From Bin87 sp965261925 (GTDB taxonomy: Bacteria > Chloroflexota > Dehalococcoidia > Lucifugimonadales > UBA3495), in assembly GCA_965261925.1 (NCBI GenBank), contig OZ253486.1, forward strand, positions 496,001 through 560,000: a stretch of DNA of 64,000 bases, in the 5' to 3' direction. Positions 18,068 to 27,670 of the stretch are shown here, in pieces (positions within the stretch are counted from its first letter, which is position 1; each line of letters begins with the position of its first letter). A program made the translations under genes and the position numbers. The notes beneath the pieces are model-generated. The model was given only the letters and a program-made list of their open reading frames with translations. It was not told where the DNA came from and searched no databases.

Positions 18068-19597
18068 ATGGCCTCATTGAATCTTCGTCCCGATCAGTTT
18101 TCGCTGCTCGGTCATCGCATCCACTACGCTTGGGCGATCGTCGCCATCACCGCAGTGATGCGGCTGGTGTCGTCTTCGTTCCGGATGTCGTTCCCGGCAA
18201 TTGTTCCCATCATTTCCGAGGTGTTCGGCTGGAGCGAAGGAGTCATCCTGCTGGCATTCTCCCTGCAATGGGTAGTGTCAGGGGCGTTCGGTCCGCCATC
18301 AGGATGGCTGGGCGACCGCTACGGCGCCCGGTTCACCATGACGCTGGGAGCATCCCTGTATATCGCCGGCATGGTCTTGACCGGCTTCATGACGGAGATC
18401 TGGCAACTCTACCTTTTCTTCGGCGTCCTCCTGAGCGCGTCAATGGGCATATTCCAGGTCCCGCTAACCGTGTCAGTGACGTCGTGGTTCCGTCGGCATC
18501 TGGGCCTGGGCATGGGAATTCTCCAAGGTTCCCAGGGCTTCGGTCCGGTGATAGCGCCGCCCATCATGCTGGGCTTGGTGGCGTTCTTCACCTTCGGCCC
18601 CGGCAAAGAGTGGACCGGCCTGTTCCCCTGGCTGGAGCCGGACACCATTGGCTTGCGGATGGCGTTCTGGATCCCCGGCATCGTGGGCGGCGTGATCCTG
18701 CTGCTGCTAACCCGCATCTTTTACAACTCACCCGAAGACGCCGGCCTGCGCCAGCTTGGGGCCGATGCGTCTGAACCATCCCGACGCGCGCCCACCACTG
18801 GTGCGGGGGCCAAGGAACGCGCCCGCGTGTTCCTGCAGCAGGTACGCAAAACTCCGGCTTTCTGGAACCTCATTGGGATCCACTACTGGGGGTGCGCGGG
18901 ACACAGCATCGTCATCGTTTTCCTTCCCATCATGGTGGTGGAGGCCCTGCGACCCGTAGGCGGATACCAGGGTATCCAGGACCCGGCGTTGCTGAGCGCC
19001 ACGGCCATCGGCGCCGGCGCGGCGGCCACCATGAGCCTGGTCAGCACATTCACTCGCTTTGGGGTGCCCATCGCCGCTGACATGTTCGGCAGCAAGTGGG
19101 TGATGGCCATCTGCTTCGCCTTGCAATTCGCGCCGGTGGGGATCCTGTTCTTCGCCGACTCCCCGTGGATGTTCTACCTGTTCGCTATTTTGTTCGGCAT
19201 CGGGTTCGGCGGTGAGATGTCCGCCTTCCCGATCATCAACCGGCAATACTACGGCAGCGCACCCATCGGCAGCGCCTACGGGTTCCAGATGATGGGCGCC
19301 GGCGCCGGCATGGCATCGGGCGCCGGTTTGGGGAGCCTGCTGCTCATCGGTGTGCGGGAACTGGGGTTCCCAACCTTCCTCGACAACCCCTACTGCTGGA
19401 CAATCCTACTTTCATTCGTCATGAGCCTGGGCGGGGTGGTCGCCATCCTGTTCCTGCCCAACACCCACAAACACCAAGTGCCCGACTGGGAGGAGCAACT
19501 TGCTCCCGAGTTTCGGACCGGCGCAGCCCCGGCCTCTCCGGCGCCGGCTGCTGACGGTGGATCGCCGGCACCAGCGACATCCGGCAACGACAACTGA
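18068..19597 (+). CDS. MFS transporter, monocarboxylate/oxalate-formate type
   Basis: A 509-residue MFS carrier. After a short cytoplasmic start (LNLRPDQFSLLGHRIHYAW) come 12 helices with the motif-A-like loop GPPSGWLGDRYGARFTM. The long central loop (GADASEPSRR to RARVFLQQVRKT) and the extended Pro/Ala-rich C-terminal tail (about 35 residues after PDWEEQL) match the monocarboxylate transporter/OFA type, which imports organic anions. The preceding GGGAGAGG fits the start. It stands alone between a promoter and a terminator at 19625-19660. Confidence 0.88.
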   Translation: MASLNLRPDQFSLLGHRIHYAWAIVAITAVMRLVSSSFRMSFPAIVPIISEVFGWSEGVILLAFSLQWVVSGAFGPPSGWLGDRYGARFTMTLGASLYIAGMVLTGFMTEIWQLYLFFGVLLSASMGIFQVPLTVSVTSWFRRHLGLGMGILQGSQGFGPVIAPPIMLGLVAFFTFGPGKEWTGLFPWLEPDTIGLRMAFWIPGIVGGVILLLLTRIFYNSPEDAGLRQLGADASEPSRRAPTTGAGAKERARVFLQQVRKTPAFWNLIGIHYWGCAGHSIVIVFLPIMVVEALRPVGGYQGIQDPALLSATAIGAGAAATMSLVSTFTRFGVPIAADMFGSKWVMAICFALQFAPVGILFFADSPWMFYLFAILFGIGFGGEMSAFPIINRQYYGSAPIGSAYGFQMMGAGAGMASGAGLGSLLLIGVRELGFPTFLDNPYCWTILLSFVMSLGGVVAILFLPNTHKHQVPDWEEQLAPEFRTGAAPASPAPAADGGSPAPATSGNDN

Positions 19598-19624
19598 CGC
19601 GGTTCGTCAATTCATGGCTCAATG

Positions 19625-19660
19625 CTGGGGGCGGTTCCTGAAACCGCCCCCAGTGGTTTT
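19625..19660 (+). terminator. Rho-independent terminator after the MFS gene
   Basis: CTGGGGGCGGTT pairs with AACCGCCCCCAG across a short loop, and TGGTTTT follows. Confidence 0.8.
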
Positions 19661-19757
19661 ATGGCGTCGCCGGCGTTATCATGTCGCCAAATAGACTGTA
19701 TCCACCGCGCCTTCACCCGCACGGGAGAATGGCAGACGACGACAAGGAGGCACAACC

Positions 19758-20747
19758 ATGGCAGACGGAATTACTATCCTCGTAGGCACCGCCGGACAGG
19801 GAGTCATGCGCAGTATCGACAGCGGGGACTCGTGGCGGCGCGTGGGCATCACGCAGGGCATCCATTCGGACGCCGTGGTGCGCTGCCTGACGCCCGTCCC
19901 CGGCACTGAGAGCGCCGTCTTGGCCGGATGCGACAGCGGCATCCTGCGCAGCGACGACAACGGCGACACCTGGCGGCGCGTCGACACCGCGATGAACGGT
20001 ACCGCCGTCTGGGCCATCGCCTTCGACCCGTCCAACCCGCAGGTCGGATTCGCCGGCACCGGCACGCCCAACCCGTGCCAGATCTACCGGACCCGCGACG
20101 GCGGCGCCAGTTGGGAACTGCGACCGTGCGAAGTCGCTGCCGAGTGCCCGGCTGTCGGCGTGCCGCGGGTCACGGGAATCGCCATCGACCCGACCAATGG
20201 CAACAGCATCTGGGTGGGCATCGAGGTGGACGGCCTGCGCCACAGCTCCGACGGCGGCGACACCTGGGAGACCGTGCCGCACCAGGACATTCCGAACATG
20301 GACATTCACAACGTCACCGTGACGGCCGGCCCCCCGCATCGGGTGGTGGTGATGGTCAACGATGATGTGTTCCTGAGCGATGACGACGGCGATTCGTGGC
20401 GCAACCTCGGCGTCCGCCAGAACTTCCCGTTGGGATACCCCCGAGGCATCAAGGTGAAGGCCGACGATCCCCAGACCATCTTCACCACCTTCGGCGACAC
20501 CACCCCCGGCTCGACCGGGGTCGTGATGCGCTCCACCGACGCCGGCGCGACGTGGAACAGCCTACCCTTGCCCGTGGAACCCAACACCGCGATGTGGGTG
20601 GTCAACTCCCAGCCGCAGAACCCCGATTTCCTCCTGGCCGGCAGCCGGTACGGCTACCTGTACCAGTCGGCCGACGCCGGCGCATCGTGGAGCAAGTTGG
20701 ACCGGGAATTCAGCGAGATCTCCTCGGTGATGTGGTTCCCGAACTGA
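19758..20747 (+). CDS. BNR/Asp-box beta-propeller protein
   Basis: A 329-residue propeller with seven Asp-boxes (S/T-x-D-x-G-x-T/S-W): SIDSGDSWRR, SDDNGDTWRR, TRDGGASWEL, SSDGGDTWET, SDDDGDSWRN, STDAGATWNS and SADAGASWSK. This is the fold of sialidases, VPS10 domains and Ycf48-like proteins. None of the sialidase Arg triad can be assigned, so an enzyme role is not supported. No signal peptide is visible; the N-terminus begins directly with the first blade (ITILVGTAGQGVMRS). It is flanked by terminators on both sides, so it is a single-gene unit. Confidence 0.85.
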   Translation: MADGITILVGTAGQGVMRSIDSGDSWRRVGITQGIHSDAVVRCLTPVPGTESAVLAGCDSGILRSDDNGDTWRRVDTAMNGTAVWAIAFDPSNPQVGFAGTGTPNPCQIYRTRDGGASWELRPCEVAAECPAVGVPRVTGIAIDPTNGNSIWVGIEVDGLRHSSDGGDTWETVPHQDIPNMDIHNVTVTAGPPHRVVVMVNDDVFLSDDDGDSWRNLGVRQNFPLGYPRGIKVKADDPQTIFTTFGDTTPGSTGVVMRSTDAGATWNSLPLPVEPNTAMWVVNSQPQNPDFLLAGSRYGYLYQSADAGASWSKLDREFSEISSVMWFPN

Positions 20748-20773
20748 ACGGTTCCTGAATTCTGAAGGTTAGC

Positions 20774-20800
20774 GCGGGTCCGCACCAATCGCGGACCCGC
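20774..20800 (+). terminator. Terminator hairpin after the BNR gene
   Basis: A perfect 10-bp stem (GCGGGTCCGC and GCGGACCCGC) with loop ACCAATC. It has no real T-run. Confidence 0.65.
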
Positions 20801-20916
20801 CTGCTTTGGCGCGCTCCAACGCGCCGAAATCCCCCGGCGGCGTGGCGAATCCATGGCCGTGATACACTTACGTCGCCCGAAGACCGACCCCGATCAACGC
20901 ATGGAGGCGAAGCACG

Positions 20917-21774
20917 ATGCCCATGGATGTAGCGACGAAAATTGCCCTGATCAAACGGCTGGCCGGAGACATCCACGGCCGCCTCTCCGCGAGCTCTGCG
21001 GAAGACCTGAACGCCCAGTCCGCGTGTTCTGAGTGGGACGTGGGAGCCGTCGCCGCTCACCTGGCCGGCGGCGCCGTCCGTCAGAAGGAGGCCATGGTGA
21101 GAGGGCGGGCCGGCGAGGGCGGGCCACCCGAAGGCGAGAGTGTTCTCCCGACTCCGGACCAGGTGCAGGCGTCCAACGCCAGCACCGTGCAGAGCCGCAC
21201 CGCTTGGGGCAACGATCTGCTGGACGATTTTAGCAAGAACTACGGGGACCTGGACGAATTCCTTCACGGCTGGAGCGACTGGTCCATCGGCTGCTGGCAC
21301 CGCCGACGGGGTACCATCACCGCCGAGAGTTATGTCGATCTCAGGATCCAGGAACTGGTGATCCACGACTGGGACATGCGCGCCGGAGACACCGGCCAAG
21401 GGGAACTGGACCCCGAAGGCATCGTGGCCCTGCTTCCCGCGTCGGAAATGTGGTACCAACTCTGCTTCCGGCCCACCGCGCCGCTGACCACACCCGCCGT
21501 GTACCGGTTCGAGATCGGCGGCGGCTCCGACGGGGCGAACCTTGAGCACGATGTGGTGGTGACCGGCGACGCTTACACCGTGTCGGAACGCTCACCGGAA
21601 AACCAACCCGAGCTCACCATCCGCGCCGACGCCAACACCTACCTGCTCTGCCTGTATAACCGGGTGGACTGGAACACCGCCAAGCGCGCCGGACACGTGC
21701 GGGTCTCCCAAACCGCCGACACCATCGCGCACGTATCATTAAGAAACCTTGGCCGTTGGTTCGGCGGGTTGTAG
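20917..21774 (+). CDS. Maleylpyruvate isomerase-like (MDMPI/DinB fold) protein 1
   Basis: A 285-residue protein of the mycothiol-dependent maleylpyruvate isomerase/DinB superfamily, a four-helix bundle that binds a metal through His residues. The typical ligands are visible: His in CSEWDVGAVAAHLAGG (about residue 48) and Glu/His in RIQELVIHDWDMR (about residues 144-148). A C-terminal region after residue 180 resembles the SCP2-like domain (ANTYLLCLYNRVDW). The true thiol cofactor in this organism is unknown. It is followed by a clear paralogue 52 bases later, so the pair arose by tandem duplication. Confidence 0.85.
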   Translation: MPMDVATKIALIKRLAGDIHGRLSASSAEDLNAQSACSEWDVGAVAAHLAGGAVRQKEAMVRGRAGEGGPPEGESVLPTPDQVQASNASTVQSRTAWGNDLLDDFSKNYGDLDEFLHGWSDWSIGCWHRRRGTITAESYVDLRIQELVIHDWDMRAGDTGQGELDPEGIVALLPASEMWYQLCFRPTAPLTTPAVYRFEIGGGSDGANLEHDVVVTGDAYTVSERSPENQPELTIRADANTYLLCLYNRVDWNTAKRAGHVRVSQTADTIAHVSLRNLGRWFGGL

Positions 21775-21826
21775 ACACGCCATCCATTAGACGAGCCCTA
21801 TAGGGCAACCACAGGCACGGGATACG

Positions 21827-22678
21827 ATGACTTCCTATGATGAAGAGGTAATCCGCCAGGAGGTTGCGGTCATTGGGGCATTGGCCCGAGGGCTGAACCA
21901 GTTCCTCAACGACTTGTCACCCAATGACCTGCGTCGACACTCCGCGTGCGACGCATGGACCGTGCGCGACGTGGCCGGCCACCTCACCAACCGCGCCGAA
22001 CGGCAGATCACCAGCATGACCCGCGGACGCGAGGGCGACTCGGGCCCGCCGCCCGGGTTCAGTGCTCCGTCGGACATGATGGCAATGTCGGCCGCCAACG
22101 CGGACGCCGACATCGCCTACTCCATTTCCATGGGCGACGATCTGCTGCCCACCTTCGAGCGGCGCTATCGGGAACTGCACCTGCTGCTGAACAGTTTCGG
22201 AGGCGACGATTGGCGCTGCGCCTGCTGGCATCCCCGCCGGGGCACCATGACGGCGCGCGAATACGTCAGCCAGCGCATCCAGGAGCTCGCAGTGCACGAC
22301 TGGGACATCCGGAGCGCGTTCGATCCGCAGGCTCCCCTGCATCCGGACGCGATCCCCGTGTTGTTGGGGATGTCCGCGCGCTGGCTCCGGTCTGCCTACA
22401 ACCCGGCCAATGATCCCCCGTCGGACGAAATCCGCTACCATTTCGCGCTTGCGGACGCCGCGCCAATTGACGTGTCGGTGCGACCCGACGGCGTGCAGGT
22501 CGGCGCGGGCCTCCATCCTAACCTCGACGACATCGACATGGTGGTCGCCTGCAACGCCAACACGTACCTGTTGCTGGCCTATGGCCGCGTCGACGTGGAC
22601 ACGGCGGCGAACAGCCTGGTCGCCATTGGAGAGGAAGGGCTGCTCGAGCGGTTCGCCAGTTGGATGGTGGGGTTCTAA
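21827..22678 (+). CDS. Maleylpyruvate isomerase-like (MDMPI/DinB fold) protein 2
   Basis: A 283-residue paralogue of the upstream gene with the same landmarks: CDAWTVRDVAGHLTNRAERQ, then the conserved WHPRRGTMTAREYVSQRIQE with ELAVHDWDIR holding the Glu and His ligands, and NANTYLLLAYGRVD near the end. Sequence identity to its neighbour is moderate, so the duplication is old and the two may differ in substrate. It is probably co-transcribed with the first copy. The start at 21827 follows a short leader without a strong ribosome-binding sequence. Confidence 0.84.
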   Translation: MTSYDEEVIRQEVAVIGALARGLNQFLNDLSPNDLRRHSACDAWTVRDVAGHLTNRAERQITSMTRGREGDSGPPPGFSAPSDMMAMSAANADADIAYSISMGDDLLPTFERRYRELHLLLNSFGGDDWRCACWHPRRGTMTAREYVSQRIQELAVHDWDIRSAFDPQAPLHPDAIPVLLGMSARWLRSAYNPANDPPSDEIRYHFALADAAPIDVSVRPDGVQVGAGLHPNLDDIDMVVACNANTYLLLAYGRVDVDTAANSLVAIGEEGLLERFASWMVGF

Positions 22679-22723
22679 ACCCGCGCCACCGCCGGAACCT
22701 CGCGGGCCACGAGGCCGGGTGTC

Positions 22724-22939
22724 ATGGCAGATACCACGGTCAGCAGCGACCGTCCCCGCATCTTCCTCACCGGGGCCACCGGCTATGTTGGCGGCCGCCT
22801 GCTGGGCGCTCTGGAACGCTCCGGATACCGCGTTCGTTGCCTGGCGCGGCAGCTTTCGGCCACAATGTCGCCACACAGCGGCTCATCGCCTGCTACCACC
22901 CCAGCTAGCAGAACACCCAAACCGGCCGCCTCACGATAG
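22724..22939 (+). pseudogene. Truncated NAD(P)-binding epimerase/reductase remnant
   Basis: The first 45 residues (RIFLTGATGYVGGRLLGALE, then RSGYRVRCLAR) are the intact N-terminal Rossmann segment of an atypical SDR/epimerase. Right after CLAR the homology is lost and the frame ends at 22939. The remaining 250 residues or so of such a protein are missing. The break lies just before the restriction-modification gene, so insertion of that gene probably removed the rest. Confidence 0.75.
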
Positions 22940-23108
22940 ACATGCTCGACACCGTCTTCATCCGCGCCCGGGCGGCGTGTATGCCGTGACATTAAGCTGC
23001 TACGACCCCTATGAAGCGTTGATATTATGAAATAGCCTGTAACCACGCCGCATCAATGGCAATGTTTGCCGTCGCTGCTGGATCAACTAACTCATTAGGA
23101 ATGGCAAA

Positions 23109-25982
23109 ATGCCCCGACCACGGCAGAAGATAGACAGCGCTTCACCAAGCCTCGGGAGTAAAGAAACGATTCGCGAGGAAGGCGTCAATACCCTATTCGC
23201 CCAGTTGCTCCGAGACCAGGGCATCTCTGCCCGCGCCGAGCGCCGGAGCCGCGGTACCACTCCCGACATCCGCGTGACGCTGAAGACCGGCGACACAGTG
23301 TTGTTGGAATGCAAGTGGGAGGATTCCGTCAGCCAGTTGGAAAACCAGCTTGACACTCGCTTACAGCAATTCCCGGACGCGTTGGGCGTTATTGGCGTCC
23401 TCTATCCCGAAGGTTTGAAATTCCTGGACGATACCCGCGAAGGCCTAGAAAACGCCGGCGATCTCGAATGGTGGCTCCACGGCTCTAAGGGTGCCCTCGC
23501 AACCGAACGCCTCTCCCGCTTCGGTTCTCCTGACGACATCGCTGACCAGCTACGTGTGCTGGCGTTGGAACTCGAAGGCTCCGATCGCGTTGTCGCGGCC
23601 GCTGGAGTCATCGAACACGCGGTGGAGCAATCGGCAAAGCAATTGTCCGCACACGCTCGGATTTCCCGGCGTGTCAAGGACATGATCGCCAAAACCGATC
23701 AGGAGAATGACCGCGAAAAGGCTTTGCGAATCGGATGCCTCGTGATTTTCAACGCTCTGGCGTTCCACTTGCGACTCGCCTCTTCCAATGATGACGTCCC
23801 GACGGTTGCCGAAGCGTGGCGAGACGGTATTCCTGGACTTTACCAAGCTTGGCGTTATATCTGCGACAACATCGATTACGTGCCCGTTTTTGACCTTGCC
23901 TCCGGCATCCTGGATATTCTCATCGACGGCCCGACTGAATTGCATGAACCGGTGCTCTCGCCCCTCCTCAAAGCGATTGCAGATACCAGCCAATTGGAAG
24001 GACACGACCTATCCGGGAGACTTTTTCACACGTTGCTCACGGACGCCAAATTCACCGGCGCTTACTACACCTCTGTTCCGGCTGCCACTCTTCTTACACG
24101 GCTCGTGTTCCACGATTGGCCAGTGGGCGTTGACTGGAGCGACCACGAATTTCCTGCGTCGCTCAATGTAGCCGATATCGCCTGTGGTACTGGAACGCTG
24201 CTGATGGCCGTGGCCGCCGAAGCCGAACGCCGCCACACCGAAGCCGGTGGACAAAACGTTGCTGCGTTGCACAAAGCGATGGTGGAGCAAGCCCTCCACG
24301 GCTATGACGTCCAACTTTCAGCCGTACACTTCGCCGCCACCAGTTTGGCGATGCTCAACCCGAGCATCCAGTTCGACCGCATCAACCTCTACGTTATGCC
24401 GTTGGGAGCGGACGGTGACGACGTTTCTTTGGGTTCCTTGGATTTCCTGGGAGAAAATCAAGCCGCCGTCCAGTACGCCCTTTCCCCAGACTCTATGGGC
24501 GGCAGCGGCCGAACGATCCGCGACGCCGGTCGCGTGGCCGGCAGTGGTCCCAACGGAAACCGGGAGGCGGAACTTGCCACCCTCCCCGACTTGGACTTAG
24601 CGATTATGAACCCGCCCTTCACCCGTTCCGTGGGCGGAAATCTCCTGTTCGGAAGCCTGCCCGCTCCGGAACGGCGCAAGTTGCAGAACGAACTATCTCG
24701 TCGCCTCAAGTCTCGCCAGGCTACCGCTACCGCAGGCCTCGGAGCCGCGTTCGTGGCCGCCGCGTCCCCAAAGCTACGGCCCGGCGAAGGTCGTCTCGCC
24801 CTGGTACTGCCGGCCACCGTCTGCACTGGGCCATCCTGGCAACAGACCCGTGCTCTTATTGAGCGAGACTTCACGCTTGACGTGGTGGTCATCTCCCACG
24901 ACCCGCAACGCTGGAATTTCTCAGATAGCACCGACCTCTCCGAAGCTTTGCTCATCGCCACTCGACGACAACCCGCCAACGGCAACGGAGACGCCCCCGA
25001 ACACCGCACTACTTTCGTCAGCCTGTGGCAGAACCCTAGCGGCGTCCTCGACGCTCACCGCGCCGCCCAAGTTATCATCGACACCGCACCGGCCAACGTC
25101 GAAGCAACCGGCGCATCCCTTCTGGAGGTGGATGGCCGACACATCGGTGAACTGCTATCTATTCCCGAATCCCGGCTTATTGGCAAGAAATGGGCCGGAG
25201 TGCAGTTCGCCCGCGCTGACTTGACGCGCAGTTCCCTCCGCCTCTTGGACCACGGGGAAGTGTGGGTTCCCGGCGAATCAACCACCGGCAAGATCCCCCT
25301 CTGCCCGCTCGGTGAACTCGGGCAGATCGGCCCCGATCGGCGTCGACTGGTAGATGGGTTCGACCGGACAACTTCCCAGACAGCCTACCCGATGGTTGAA
25401 GGACACGATACCGAGCAACGAATGTCCCTCGCCTGTACGCCGGATGCCTACTTGTCACCGTTAGTTAGTCCTAAAGGCGGACAGCGCCCGGGATATGGCG
25501 ATCACCTCTGGCAACAAGCCGGCCGTCTGCTGGTTGCCGAACGGCTTTGGCTGGAAACCACTCGAGTCATCGCGATGCGATCTGAAGCACGGGTGCTATC
25601 CAATGTTTGGTGGCCCGTCAAGGTCGACGATATCTCGCACGAGAAGGCACTGGCAGTTTGGCTCAACTCCAGCCTAGGTCTGCTGACTATTCTGGCGCAA
25701 CGTACCAGCACCAGAGGTGGCTGGGTCGCGATGAAAAAGGCGGATCTGGAGGTGTTGCCGGTTCTCGACTCGCGAGCGATGTCAACGGAACGGTTGCAAG
25801 CTTGCGCCGAACTGTTCGACTCATTGATTGAGGACGAATTCCAGCGCCTTCCGGCTATGACCGATTGCCCGGTCCGCCAACGCCTCGACACCGGCATCTC
25901 CAAAATCATGGGCCTTCCCGACCTTGATGGGCTACGCCGCCTGCTAGCCTCGGAGCCAGTGGTTTCCAACCGTCGGTTATGA
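23109..25982 (+). CDS. Single-chain restriction-modification enzyme: PD-(D/E)xK nuclease plus N6-adenine methyltransferase
   Basis: A 957-residue protein. The N-terminus carries a nuclease core of the PD-(D/E)xK type: P52-D53 in TTPDIRVTL, then E67-C-K69 in VLLECKW. The middle is a gamma-class N6-adenine methyltransferase: the FTGAYYTS entry, SAM-binding motif I ADIACGTGTLL (about residues 352-362), and catalytic motif IV IMNPPF (about residue 500). The C-terminal third (from about residue 640) should hold target recognition. This is the layout of type IIG/BREX-like single polypeptides that both methylate and cut. No separate S or R gene is nearby. It sits between a truncated epimerase and a GMC gene and has lower GC at third positions than its neighbours, signs of recent transfer. 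Confidence 0.88.
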   Translation: MPRPRQKIDSASPSLGSKETIREEGVNTLFAQLLRDQGISARAERRSRGTTPDIRVTLKTGDTVLLECKWEDSVSQLENQLDTRLQQFPDALGVIGVLYPEGLKFLDDTREGLENAGDLEWWLHGSKGALATERLSRFGSPDDIADQLRVLALELEGSDRVVAAAGVIEHAVEQSAKQLSAHARISRRVKDMIAKTDQENDREKALRIGCLVIFNALAFHLRLASSNDDVPTVAEAWRDGIPGLYQAWRYICDNIDYVPVFDLASGILDILIDGPTELHEPVLSPLLKAIADTSQLEGHDLSGRLFHTLLTDAKFTGAYYTSVPAATLLTRLVFHDWPVGVDWSDHEFPASLNVADIACGTGTLLMAVAAEAERRHTEAGGQNVAALHKAMVEQALHGYDVQLSAVHFAATSLAMLNPSIQFDRINLYVMPLGADGDDVSLGSLDFLGENQAAVQYALSPDSMGGSGRTIRDAGRVAGSGPNGNREAELATLPDLDLAIMNPPFTRSVGGNLLFGSLPAPERRKLQNELSRRLKSRQATATAGLGAAFVAAASPKLRPGEGRLALVLPATVCTGPSWQQTRALIERDFTLDVVVISHDPQRWNFSDSTDLSEALLIATRRQPANGNGDAPEHRTTFVSLWQNPSGVLDAHRAAQVIIDTAPANVEATGASLLEVDGRHIGELLSIPESRLIGKKWAGVQFARADLTRSSLRLLDHGEVWVPGESTTGKIPLCPLGELGQIGPDRRRLVDGFDRTTSQTAYPMVEGHDTEQRMSLACTPDAYLSPLVSPKGGQRPGYGDHLWQQAGRLLVAERLWLETTRVIAMRSEARVLSNVWWPVKVDDISHEKALAVWLNSSLGLLTILAQRTSTRGGWVAMKKADLEVLPVLDSRAMSTERLQACAELFDSLIEDEFQRLPAMTDCPVRQRLDTGISKIMGLPDLDGLRRLLASEPVVSNRRL

Positions 25983-26050
25983 AGGCGAACATTCCCAACC
26001 CCCCATGCTAAAATCCCCGGCAACCCCATAAAGGAGACCCACCCCTCGTT

Positions 26051-27604
26051 ATGCAGTACGACTACATCGTGGTCGGCGGCGGTTCCGCCGGCTGTGTCAT
26101 GGCCACCCGCCTCTCCGAAATGACCGACAAGTCCGTCATCCTACTGGAGGCCGGCCCCGACTACCCGGACTTCGAGCATCTGCCCGAGGACCTGAAACAG
26201 GGCAACAACACCTGGCTGTCCGCCTATGGCCCGCACAGCTGGGACCTGCGCGGCCGCGCCAATCCCTCGCAGGACGAGCCGATGATCATCCCGCGCGGCA
26301 AGGCTATGGGCGGATCGTCGTCCATCAACGGCCAGGTAGTGTTCCGAGGCATACCCGAGGACTACGACCTGTGGGCCGAGTGGGGCAACGACGAGTGGAA
26401 GTTCACCGACTGCCTGCCCTTCTTCCGCAAGCTGGAGAACGACCGGGATTACAGCGGCGACGACTTCCATGGCTCGGAGGGCCCGCTGCCGGTGCGCCGG
26501 CCCAAGCGCCAGGACTGGCTGCCCTTCAACACCGCTTTCTACGACGCCTGCGTCCGCCTGGGTATCCCCGAGCACCCCGACCAGAACGCCCCCGACTGCT
26601 ACACCGCCGTTTCGCCGCGGCCGATGAACAACATCGACGGCGTGCGCATGAGCACCTCGCTGACCTTCCTCAGCACCGCCCGCCACCGGCTCAACCTGAC
26701 AGTGCGGGGCAACATCTACGCGCGCCGCGTCGTGCTGGACGGCAACCGGGCGGTGGGCGTCGAGGTGGAGAGCGGCGGCGAGATCTTCACCGTGGAGGGC
26801 AACAACGTCGTGCTGTGCAGCGGCACCATCGGCTCCGCCCAACTGCTGCTCCTCTCGGGCATCGGACCCGCCGACCACCTGCGCGAAATGGGCATCCCGG
26901 TGAACCACGAGCTGCCCGGCGTGGGCATGAACTTCCGCGACCATCCCGCCGCCTATATCCTGTTCCGCGGCGAGGGCGAGGAACCCGACACCTTCGCGCC
27001 CAACATCCAGGTGGGCCTGCGCTGGAGCGCGGACGACTCGCCGACCAAGTCCGACTTCCAGATCACCCCCACCCTGATGACCAGCGAGCACCGACCATCC
27101 AGCATCAGCTACGACGGTTCCGGCTTCCACTTCGGCCTCAGCGTGGGGCTGCAGAACGCGGTCGGGGCCGGTCGCCTCTCGCTCCAGTCCACCGACCCGG
27201 CAGTCCAGCCTGATCTCGACTACCAGCTGTTCAGCAGTCCCTACGACCGCCAGCGGATGCGTCAGGCCATTCGCAAAGCCCTGGAAATCGCCGAGGAGTC
27301 TCCCTTCAAAGACTTCATCGTCGAGCGGTTGAATCCGGTGGATACCGACCTCGTCAGCGACGACGCCCTGGACAACTGGATCCTTCGCAACGCCTACACC
27401 CAGCACCACATCGCCGGCACCTGCAAGATGGGCCCCGCCAGCGACCCCATGGCGGTGGTGAGCCAACACGGCGAGGTACACGGCATCGAGGGCCTGCGCG
27501 TCGCCGACGCCTCCGTGATGCCCGACGTGATCCGCGCCAACACGAACGCCACGACGATCATGATCAGCGAACGCGTGTCGGAGTTCATCAAGGCTAGGGT
27601 GTAA
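26051..27604 (+). CDS. GMC-family FAD-dependent oxidoreductase (choline dehydrogenase-like)
   Basis: A 517-residue flavoenzyme. It has the FAD motif DYIVVGGGSAGCVMATRLSE at residues 4-23, the first GMC signature region (PRGKAMGGSSSINGQVVFRG), the second signature (SGTIGSAQLLLLSGIGP), and the C-terminal catalytic pair in AYTQHHIAGTCKMG followed by GLRVADASVMPD. These enzymes oxidise primary alcohols to aldehydes and often further. Start ATG 26051 places the FAD motif at the usual position. It follows the restriction-modification gene after 68 bases but is probably expressed separately. Confidence 0.94.
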   Translation: MQYDYIVVGGGSAGCVMATRLSEMTDKSVILLEAGPDYPDFEHLPEDLKQGNNTWLSAYGPHSWDLRGRANPSQDEPMIIPRGKAMGGSSSINGQVVFRGIPEDYDLWAEWGNDEWKFTDCLPFFRKLENDRDYSGDDFHGSEGPLPVRRPKRQDWLPFNTAFYDACVRLGIPEHPDQNAPDCYTAVSPRPMNNIDGVRMSTSLTFLSTARHRLNLTVRGNIYARRVVLDGNRAVGVEVESGGEIFTVEGNNVVLCSGTIGSAQLLLLSGIGPADHLREMGIPVNHELPGVGMNFRDHPAAYILFRGEGEEPDTFAPNIQVGLRWSADDSPTKSDFQITPTLMTSEHRPSSISYDGSGFHFGLSVGLQNAVGAGRLSLQSTDPAVQPDLDYQLFSSPYDRQRMRQAIRKALEIAEESPFKDFIVERLNPVDTDLVSDDALDNWILRNAYTQHHIAGTCKMGPASDPMAVVSQHGEVHGIEGLRVADASVMPDVIRANTNATTIMISERVSEFIKARV

Positions 27605-27670
27605 TTCCTGCGACTGCCACCCAACGTAGGGGCGAGTGGCGATTCGCCCTGAACCCGCCCTAAAACGCAG

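Noticed and set aside
26141..27481. 446-residue minus-strand frame in the GMC gene
   Set aside because: Antisense shadow rich in His/Val/Gly; the plus strand encodes a full GMC oxidoreductase.
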